A stretch of 64,000 nt of DNA from Cherax quadricarinatus (lineage: Eukaryota > Arthropoda > Malacostraca > Decapoda > Parastacidae): the NCBI RefSeq assembly GCF_038502225.1, contig NC_091369.1:19438227-19502226 (forward strand), given 5' to 3'. Under the pieces are notes generated by a model that saw only the letters and a program-made list of their open reading frames with translations, was not told where the DNA came from and ran no database searches. The position numbers were made by a program, and so were the translations under genes. Below are positions 55,102 to 64,000 of this stretch, in pieces. Each line of letters begins with the position of its first letter. Position 1 is the stretch's first letter.

Positions 55102-58100
55102 CGATAAATGCTAATGGCCTAAAAACTGAGGTAAAAAGGGTCTGGTTGGAGGGGTTCCTCAAAAGGTACGACGTTGATGTTTGTTTCCTACAGGAGCATA
55201 ACTATAAGTCAGGTAGTGAGTTGAGATTGAGAGGATATAAGTTGTTTGTAAGCATGGCAACGCTTTTAAAGGGCGGAGTGGCTGTTTTAGTAAAGGAGAC
55301 CAGTCCATTGCGAGTCATGGGGTGGGAGGAGGGGGGTGGGGGGAGGGTTGTTCGGGTGGATGGGTGGTGGGGGCAGAGTAGGGTATGTTTTGTGGGAGTT
55401 TATATGCCTGCGATTGGTAATGTAAGGATAAAATCAGATTTTGTTCGTGACGTTTTGTTATATTATCTCAGGGGTTTACCTGCCATAGCGATAATTGGAG
55501 GTGATTGGAATTGTGTGATTAGGCATGTAGACGTAGTACCTAGGGGGGCGGGGTGCGTGTTGGGTGTCTTAAGGGATGCTTTGTGCGATGTCGGGGTGGT
55601 AGATGTGGTTGGCAGGGGGGGGTATCAGGTTGAGCATACCTATGTACAGGGGAGTTATGAGGCAAGGTTGGATAGGATTTATGTGAGGCAGGGGATAGGA
55701 GTGGAGAGAGTTAGAACAGTAGACGTGGGTTTATCAGATCACAGAGCAGTGTTGGCTGACCTTAGGGTGGATGGTATTCCGAGAATATATCAGAGCTATT
55801 GTAAATTAAATGTGAGGCTTTTACAGGAGGAGGATCAAGGTCGGTCTTTTCAGTCATGGTGGAAAGGCTTTTGGGAGGCTAGGGATGAGGAGGTGGATTT
55901 GCTAGATTGGTGGGAGTTGCAGGCAAAGGTGAAAATTGTAGAATTTTTTAGGAAGAGGGGCAGGGAACGGGCACGCTGGAGGTTTGGATTGCAGAATTAT
56001 TTAGAGGGTCAGTTGAATGATTGTTATGCGGGGAGGGGGGTAGGGAGGGAGTGGAAGGAGATATGGGGGAACTTAGGAGTCGTTTAGTAGAGATGCATAA
56101 TGAACGTTTTGATGCACTCAGGGTCAGGGCAGGATTGGAGGACGTACTAAAAGGTGATAAGCCAACCGGGTATGTTCTCAGAAAATTCAAGGACAGACAG
56201 TTGAGGAATACCGTGGCGCATATTGTTGTGGAGGGTGGGGAGGGTTATGTGAGGGGACAGGGCCTCACTGACACAGATTCTATCAGTAGGTATGCTGATT
56301 ATTGGTTTACGGAGAAATGGAAGAGAAGGGGAGGGGTGGGTGGGTTAGAAACATTTAGAGGGATGAGGGTTTCGCAGGGTATGGGGCAGGGGGATCGGGA
56401 GTTGGAGGGAGGCATTACGGGGGAAGAGGTGGGGGAAGTGGTGAATGGGTTGAGTCAGGGGAAGGCACCGGGAATAGATGGGTTATCTAATGATTTTTAC
56501 AAAGCACATTGGGAGGTACTGAGGGAATGCCTAGTGGCGGTTCTGAATTATATGTTGAAATGGGGCAGAATGGCGCAAACACAGAGAACTGGGGTCGTTG
56601 TCTTGGTGCCAAAGAAGGGAGGAGAGGAGAAGGGTTTGGGAGATTATCGTCCGTTGTCGTTAATGTGTACGGATTACAAAATTTTTGCGAAGGTATTGGG
56701 GAACAGGTTAAAGAAGGTAATTGGGAGTAGCGTACATGGGGGTCAGTATGGGATTCCGGGACGGACTATGAAGAATGGGCACAGTGTGATAAGGGATTTT
56801 ATAGAGAACTGTCAGGGAGGGGGCGTCCTTGGGTTGGATTGGGCTCAGGCATATGACTGCGTGAAGAGGGACTTTTTGTGGGGCTGTTTGGAAAAATTGG
56901 GTTTTGGAGGGGGGGTCGTGAGGTGGGTGCGCATTCTGTATGAGGGGGCTGTCATGAGGGTGCAGGTTAATGGTAAGCTGGGGGGGGCGGTGATGATGGA
57001 ACAGGGATTAAGGCAGGGTTGCCCGCTGTCACAGTTGCTCTTTGCATGCGTGCAACATCATTTTTTTGAGGCTGTGGACGACGCATTGCGGGAGGTGGGG
57101 GGGGGAAGTATGGGGGGCATAGTAGGTTATGTGGATGATACAACTGTGTTAGTTATGAGTGGGGAGGCTTTACGAAGGGTGGGAGAGGTCATTAGGAGTT
57201 TTGGGAGTGTTTCAGGAATGGTAGTTAATTTAGCAAAGTCTAGGTTATTGGAAGTAGGAACATGGGTTGGGGGGAGATTGGGGGAGGAAATGGGATGGAC
57301 GGTTTGTGACAGAATTAGGGTGTGTGGGATATGGTATATGAGGCAATTGCAGGAATGTAGGAGGATTAACTCAGAAGCAGTCACGAGTAGGGTTATAGGC
57401 AAGTTAAAAGGTTTGAGGGCCAGTGAAGTGGCGTTACAGCAGAGGGCGTTGGTAATTAACTCGGTGGTGTATAGTAAGGTCTGGGGTGTAGCGGAGGTGT
57501 TCCCTTTGGGGGTGCAGGATATACAGGAAATACAGAGGAGGGTGTTGAGGTTTGTGTGGGGGTTTGGGAGGGCCTGGTTGTCCAAAGATGTGGTCATGAC
57601 GGAGGTGAAAAGGGGGGGACTAGGTTTGTTGGCCTTAGGGCCTAGGGTAATGGTATTATATATTAAGCAGAGGTATCTAAGGGTGGGGGGGGAGGGGGGT
57701 GTTAGGGTGGATAGGGTGATGAGGGATGCTAGAAACTGGTGGAGTGGTAGGGATTTGAGAAAGTGTGAAGATGTAATAAGATTCATGTTGGCAGTGGGGC
57801 AGGTAAAAAGGTTGAAGGTAAACGCAGTGGTGGGTGTGGTGTGGGGAAGGGGTGTATTGCAGGGGGCCGCAGTATACCCCATGTATAACTGGAGGGTCAT
57901 ATGGAGGGAGTTCAGGAAGCTTAGGATACCAGCAAGGGTTAGGGAGTTGGTGTACCGTTTTCTAATGGGTGTGGTGGCATCTAAGTATATGTTGCATAAG
58001 ATGGGGTTGGTTAGAGAGGCAACATGTTTATTCTGTGGGGAGGAGGAGACGGCATATCATGTGGTATATTTTTGTTCATCTTTGGAAGTAGTGAGAGTCT

Positions 58101-58435
58101 GGATGGCGGGGGTTATTAGGCTGTTGGGGGGGGGGAGTTGGTCTTTTCTTAGATCGTTGTCGATGGATGTTAGTGGGGTAGCAAGCGAAGTGGGCAGGGC
58201 TTTGATGTATGTTATGGCAGATTATTTGCATGTTTCTTGGGGTATGAGGCAGATTTCAGGGCAGTTGAGGATAAAAGCGTTAGCAGCGCGGTTTTATAGG
58301 ACAAGGTGTAGGAATAGGTTAATATATGGGGGGAAATGGGAATCAAGTTTTTCGATAGGTTATTGTAATTTTACTGTAGCACAGCTTCTAAGGGAACAGG
58401 GGGGGGGGGCAAGGGTAGGGTCTCTTTTATTGTGA
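55102..58435 (+). CDS. LINE ORF2: endonuclease and reverse transcriptase, one frameshift
   Basis: The endonuclease frame begins right after the ORF1 stop with TINANGLKTEV and no ATG; the other plus copy has MSVNANGL here. Endonuclease: CFLQEHN, GGDWNCVI, RLDRIYV, SDHRAVL, complete. The frame changes between 56030 and 56070, in G-runs. Reverse transcriptase: GKAPGIDGLSNDFY, VVVLVPKKGG, CTDYKIFAKVLGNRL, GIPGRTMKNGHSV, GLDWAQAYDCVKRDF, GLRQGCPLSQLLFA, GYVDDTTVLV. C-terminal zinc motif CLFCGEEETAYHVVYFC, then YRTRCRNRLIYGGKW. If the single frameshift is an assembly error the element could be functional. Confidence 0.92.
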
Positions 58436-59551
58436 GGGGGGGGGGTGTAAGGTTAGGCTAGCAGTGTGGAAGGTGGTGTGGGGGTGAGATAGTGAGAGCA
58501 TATATTTATGAAATGGTTATGTTCCTGCAGAGATATTTGATATCGGCGATCAGTACCTTGGATACATAGTCATACATGGATTGCCTTGCATTGCATATTT
58601 TGGTTGGGTATATTATTGCATTCACTATCGAGGAGAGGTGGCTTAAGTGGCTGTTATGGCTTTTTAGGTCAAGTAGTACCGAACACGTGCAACAATGATA
58701 TTGCCAGTGAATAGCAGTAATTCTTTTTATTAACATTGAGAAGGGTTTTAAAATATAAAATAAAGCAAGGAACACTGTAGTCAAGTACGTTAGTATAGAA
58801 TGATGCTTATTTTGTAGTTTTAACATGTAGCTGCAAGTACTTCCCATATTGCCCTTGTGGATTAGCTTTTCTTTAGATATAATTAGTATACAAGTATTTC
58901 CTTTATAACGGTACTTCTTTATAGAAGAAGGATTGTAATATCTTTGCACACGTTAATGTGACGAATATGACTGTCAAGGATGTTTAATTGTGTCTTAGAT
59001 AGGGAGATTAGGATTTTGTGTTCAGTTATTAACAAGTTTGATCTTAAGCTAGGAGTTAGTTAGTGGTAGGGGTGTACCTGTTTGGTATTTCATGAAGGGG
59101 TTTCTTTTTATTATTTGCCCCGTCCTTGTGAGGGGAGAACCCATTTGATATGTTTCAATGATAATTATAGTCTTGGTTTATATTAAATATTTACATAGGT
59201 TGTTTAAAGTTGAGGTAACATGAAGTGTATTCTTTAATTTTGTGTGTAAAATCCATGTCATACATTGATGTTCTGACAGTTTGAATTTCTTGGTTGTTGT
59301 TTTATTATTATTGATATTAGATATTGTGGGTGTATATTCTTCCAATTATACAAGTGTGTGTGTATGGTAACATAATGTACATATCTGGGTTGCTATGTAC
59401 TTTTATATTTTTGTTGTGGTTTATGCATAACCAAATTCTGTAATTCTCATTAAGGTTTAATGAGGTAAGGGCATACCGTGATTGTTAGGTTACTTAAGGG
59501 TTTTTTCTCAAAACGGTGCATGCATATATTTTTTGTATGCACTGGCATTAT
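58436..59551 (+). other. 3' UTR of the nearly intact LINE
   Basis: No coding frame. It opens with a G-rich stretch, then is AT-rich. A near-palindrome (TGCATGCATATA...TGTATGCA) lies at 59518-59543, close to the meeting point with the opposite element. No own poly(A) is visible. Confidence 0.6.
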
Positions 59552-59570
59552 TATTTTTTTTTTTTTTTTT

Positions 59571-60792
59571 TATATTTTATTTAAAACCAACAATATACAA
59601 TAGACAAAAGGAAAAACCATAAAGATGACAATATATGAACAATAACTGAAAAAACATTACATTAGATATTGAAACATTAACGAATAACATAACAATATAA
59701 CAAATATGACCACCATTACCTACATATAAAATCAGATACCGAAGCTTAAAACTGTCCTAAACTAGCTACATGTGGATAAGTTAACTTTCGCAAAAACATG
59801 CAAACCTATATTAACTCTTCCTCAAATTAATCATCCTTGCTCTTAATTTACACTAGAATAATAAAATACAAGTATAATAAAGAGCAGTTTGAATCAAAGA
59901 ACATTCCACAATTATCATAAATTTACCCTAACCTAACCTAGTATTTCATCTGTATTATAAATGTCTAATCAACACGAAAATTTTACCACATTCCCCTAAC
60001 CATATTTGTTGGTGTACATAATACAACCTTGTATTACCATAAAGAGAAAAAAAGAACAATAAAAAAGGAAAACCCATTCTTCACCTTCAAAATCAGACTT
60101 CAATTTACCATTAGGTACATACATATAAATAAGTATATAAAGTATGTTGTCTAATTGAACACAATCACTTACAACGTCAGTTATAATATTACGTCAACTC
60201 AACCACGAATAATTCATCCATTCTTACAACTTCAAGGTTCGTAAAACTCTTAAACTACATACATAGTATTGCCACCATCTAGACAAATTAAAAAGAAAAA
60301 CAATACTCAAATATATCAAAACACACTATGCTTCTATTGGCACCAAATCAATTGTGCTTACAAAAATACATTGTAAATTAAACTGAAACATAAAAAGCCA
60401 TTTTGACATTTACACATTGTATCAAAATCATAAATGCGCATAGAAAATATGTATTGAATATCATTGAAAATGTTCATGAGAAAAACCATTAAAGGTATAT
60501 ACAAGAAAGTAAACATACATACAATACAAACATATACATATATATATATATATACATACACCTACATACATACATACACATACATACATACATACACATA
60601 CACACATACAACACATGCATATATATATACACATACATAGTTATAAGTCGATAATTCCAAATATAACTGAATTGTACTTGAAACACTCGGAACAAATAAT
60701 GTTAAAATTGCACCCCAGACATACCTCATATAACATTCATCAAACTCATCACGCTACCGACCATTCTAGGAAACCAGCCCATTTCATCCCCC
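59571..60792 (-). other. 3' UTR of the right-edge LINE, with simple repeats
   Basis: AT-rich, non-coding. It contains a (TA)n tract near 60538-60555 and (CATA)n-type repeats at 60555-60640. Short frames within it are low-complexity. Confidence 0.6.
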
Positions 60793-63700
60793 TTACCTGC
60801 CTTTCAACTCCCGTAAATCCCGTAAAGTGAAATTCCTATAACCCTCACTTAAATCCCTCTCCCATCTCCCCCCATACACCTCCTTATTTCTACACTTTGT
60901 CCTATAAAAAGTTGCTGTTAATGCATTAATTCTTTCACACACGTTCGCTCCTCTCATAGCCCAAGACATATAAATATAATCCGTAATTATATACCCTACC
61001 GCATTCTCTACCATCTGATTCACCCCACCTATGTCTAAGCTTAAAACCCTCAACACCTGCAAACCCCCCCCCTCCCACTAACCTTATTACCTTACCCAAC
61101 CAAACCCTTATTAGTTCCATACATTCGCAAAAATACACTATATGGAAAACAGTCTCCAGTCCACCACAAGCCTTGCATATCCCATCCTCCCATATTCTCT
61201 TATGGAATAAAACCATTCCAGACGGTAAGATCCCATGTAAAAATCTATACATTACTTCTCGTACTTTAGGTTTTAAACGTAATTTGTTCAAACGCCCCCA
61301 GATATTACGCCAATCATACATCGGATAAACACCTTCTACCACTGCTACCACTGCCTTACCTTCCACCCCATCAAGGTTTCCCAATTTAATATGTGAAGGA
61401 TCGCTCATGTTTATGATGACCCGTAACATTGTCTCACCTATTATGAACTCCCTACCCACCCACCACCGTTGCATATCCTGACGTATCTTATGAAGTCCGC
61501 CTTCCCTCGCCCCCCCCTCCCGCTTATATCTACGTTTCAAATACACACTCATAATCCTCTTTTCAACAGCTATAAGACCCAGCCCTCCTCGGCCAACCGG
61601 GAGTGTGACAACCGCTCTACCTAACCATTCGCTTCCAGTACCCCAAATGAATCTAAAAACGCGCTTTTGTAACCTTTGTATCTCACTACGAAGTATCGGA
61701 TATATTGCTGCTACATGCCAAAGTTTACTATATAATAGGACATTCGTTGTAATTACTCTTTGATGCAAAGTTAAGTGTGCAGCTCGTAAACCACTGATGC
61801 GCTTCAGTACACCATCTACAATACGCACTGAATTTATTTGTTGTGCTAACTTGATATCACTTACATAAACGATCCCACATATCAGTAATTGGTCCACCTT
61901 TTTCCACCTTTCAACTACTTCACATTCCTCATTTAACCTATCCCCAAGATCCATATACTTCGTTTTCTCCTTATTAATTGACATGCCAGAAGCCTTTTCA
62001 AAAACATTTACTAACTTTTCCACCCGAGGCAAATCCCTGTTACCACTTACTAAAATCGTTGTGTCATCAACATATCCAACAATGCCAGCCCTCCCACCCC
62101 TTTCGTCACCAACCCCATTTGCTCCCAATAAGACCCTAATTCCTCTATAAAAGGGATCCTGTAAACACGCAAAAAATATTTGTGAAAGGGGACAACCTTG
62201 ACGTAGACCCCTGCTCATCTGAATTTGTTCTCCTAACCTTCCATTTACCTGCACCCGCAAGGATGCATCTTGATACATTAATTTGGCCCATGATATAATT
62301 TCCTCTCCAAACCCCTGCCATCTCATAATCTTCCATAACGCTTCCCTTTCTACACTATCATATGCCGCCTCCCAATCTATAGCCAACACCCCCCCCCACT
62401 CCCAATTTTACTCTTTCTTCAATAAAACTTCTAATCAAACCATGCCCGTCATACATAGACCTTCCCGGCACCCCATATTGTCCCTTATCGATCACTTTAC
62501 CCAGGACCTTTTTTATTCTGTTAGCTAAAATTCTTGCAAAAATCTTATAATCACCACACAATAACGAAATAGCACGATAGTCTTTAACTGTTAATGACTC
62601 ACCTTTAGGCACTAAAACGACCACAGCCATCCGCTGCTGTGCCCCTAAAACCCGATCCCGCTTAAGGATATTGAATAATCTTACCAAAAATTCTTTTAAA
62701 ACGCTCCAATTTTGGAGATAAAAGTCACTGGGCAACCCATCAATTCCTGGTGCCTTACCTAATTGAGCCCCAGATAAAGCTTCCCATGTCTCACACTCCG
62801 TTATCGGCCCTTCCAAAACGAATCGATCATGCTCTGTCAACTCACACTGCACAAACCTTCCAATTGACTGTAATGCTATTTCACTTATTCCCACACTTTG
62901 CGTTTTCAACTTAACCCAAGCATCAATATACCCACTCATACCCTCAGTCGTCGTCAACACCTGGTCCACTTTATACCCTTGCATACCTACCTGAACATTC
63001 AACCCCATTAACTCCATTGCCTTGCGACGTGTGTGTTGACTCCGCAACACACACGCCGACGGCCGATCTCCCCACAAAACCTCCTCAATCCCGCCCTTAA
63101 GCCTTTCCCCATCAAACCTCTCATTTTGTAAATTCCGAATATTTTCCTTCAAACTTTCAATTTCAATAACAGGATAATTAGCATTAATTTGTGCATAACA
63201 GTCGCGCAACTGCCCCTCTAAATATTTTTGAAAACCGTATTGTAACTGATTATATCTCTTCCCTCGATTAATATAATATTCCTTAATACGTTTTTTAGCT
63301 ATTGTTTCCCACCAATTAACCATGGCAACATCCCCTGGTGCTTCTACCACTAAACGATCCCACATATGTCCAAAAGACAAAAGACTATCCTCTTCCTTTA
63401 ATAACTTTACATTCAATTTCCAAAATGATGGACCCCTCCGAGGCACACCCTCAATATCCACATCTATTACCACTCCTCTATGATCCGAAAAAACCACATC
63501 TATCACATCCACCCTCCGCACAGTAACCGCACAAGGCACGTACATTCGGTCCAACCTCGCCGCATAACCTCGTTTAATGAAGGTATGCTCTACCATCCCT
63601 CCCCCCCACACACATCCTTTAACCCCACCCCGGTCAATATATCCCCCAATATACCCAAACAACACCCCGCACCTCTGGGCTCCACATCTTTACGACGTAT

Positions 63701-64000
63701 CACGCAATTCCAATCTCCGCCTATTATTGCAACATTCGGTAAACCACGTAAAAAATAGACCAGCACGTCCCGAACAAATTTAGTTTTAATACTCACGTCA
63801 CCCTCAGCCGGACCATATACACATACTAAACTAATGGGAACCCTACCCAAAGTTCCATCCACTCTAATTACCCTCCCCTCCCCCCCTTCACTACGCCTTA
63901 CTATAAATGGGCTAGTTTCCTTTACCAAAATGGCAGCCCCACCTTTCAGACGTGTCGCATGTTCCATGTACACATTATAACCACTCATATCCAACTCATA
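60793..64000 (-). CDS. LINE ORF2: endonuclease and reverse transcriptase, three G-run frameshifts, 5' end outside
   Basis: Read from the right edge: RLKGGAAILVKETSPF, IIGGDWNCVI, RLDRMYV, SDHRGVV (endonuclease, N-terminus outside the window); LQNERFDGERL linker; GKAPGIDGLPSDFYLQ, LCGDYKIFARILANRI, GVPGRSMYDGHG, AIDWEAAYDSVEREAL, GLRQGCPLSQIFFA, GYVDDTTILV (reverse transcriptase); CKACGGLETVFHIVYFC and YRTKCRNKEVYGGRW (C-terminal zinc region). The frame breaks fall exactly in runs of 7-9 G (plus-strand C at 63601-63607, 62389-62397 and 61064-61072). No stop codons otherwise. Confidence 0.92.

Larger units (their letters stand above)
53757..59551 (+). mobile_element. Nearly intact L1/Tx1-like non-LTR retrotransposon
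   Basis: About 5.8 kb: a short GC-rich 5' UTR (53757-53850), ORF1 (416 codons, intact), ORF2 with one frame break, then a 3' UTR of about 1.1 kb. ORF1 ends CRLCGSYDHIAAQC plus tail, and ORF2 has endonuclease, reverse transcriptase (GYVDD) and C-terminal CCHC. The RT block structure (CTDYKIFAKVLGNRL, GIPGRTMKNGHSV) is of the L1/Tx1 kind. The 3' end meets the poly(T) of an opposite copy, so its own terminus is not certain. Confidence 0.9.
59552..64000 (-). mobile_element. L1/Tx1-like LINE, 3' two-thirds (runs off the right edge)
   Basis: The T-run at 59552-59570 followed by ATATTTTATTTAAAA is the reverse complement of AATAAA plus poly(A). A 1.2-kb 3' UTR and most of ORF2 follow on the minus strand up to the window edge; ORF1 would lie beyond. 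Tail-to-tail with the copy at 53757-59551. Confidence 0.9.

Noticed and set aside
56530..57900. Antisense and shifted frames in the G-rich LINE ORF2 (for example 57127-57900 minus)
   Set aside because: They are shadows of the reverse transcriptase frame and have no motifs of their own.
53757..59551. Twin-priming inversion joining the minus fragment (51921-53756) and the plus LINE as one insertion
   Set aside because: Both pieces carry the ORF2 C-terminus and their own 3' region, so they are separate copies.

Overview
This is eukaryotic nuclear DNA made almost entirely of transposable elements. Long (AT)n and (AC)n microsatellites, several non-LTR retrotransposon lineages, BEL/Pao elements and Ty3/gypsy-like elements with integrase before reverse transcriptase fit a large, repeat-rich arthropod genome. 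A decapod crustacean such as a crayfish is my best guess; that is inference. I see no ribosomal RNA gene, tRNA gene, CRISPR array or operon. The only candidate host coding sequence is one exon-like frame at 12591-13041, resembling the C-terminal half of a GNAT/FR47-type acyltransferase.

Layout. At 1-305 an open frame of unknown family runs off the left edge. At 306-2400 (-) and 2710-10948 (+) lie two L1/Tx1-like non-LTR elements placed head to head. The plus copy was later hit by a BEL/Pao solo LTR (5138-6208, site duplication GTTGC) and by a DNA-transposon-like insert (6527-7764, site duplication CTTTA); removing either one rejoins the reading frame. 10949-13288 holds a tRNA-derived SINE, a 43-bp tandem repeat and the acyltransferase-like exon. 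13334-15093 is a 5'-truncated CR1-like element between two (AC)n tracts. 15835-24107 (-) is a young full-length BEL/Pao element inside an (AT)n tract, its polyprotein interrupted by one in-frame stop. A MITE lies at 24228-24620.

25092-38650 (+) is an RNase H-bearing I/Nimb-like LINE with an 11-bp target duplication, split by a Ty3/gypsy element of Gmr1-like gene order (25753-32841, minus, TSD TCTGC). 39545-40441 is a decayed BEL/Pao gag. 41131-47471 (-) is a second Gmr1-like element, probably non-autonomous: gag is intact, but pol joins the integrase zinc domain directly to RNase H. 47867-48942 is a deleted pogo/Tigger element carrying seven tandem copies of a PIP-box-like peptide. 48970-51920 (-) is a decayed protein-primed family-B DNA polymerase gene of Polinton/Maverick or adintovirus type. 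51921-64000 contains three more L1/Tx1-like copies in alternating orientation; the middle one (53757-59551) is nearly intact.

The genes do not form a pathway. The organisation is a stratigraphy of insertions, and several layers can be ordered from target-site duplications. All boundaries were read by eye and homology was judged from motifs, so family names are provisional.
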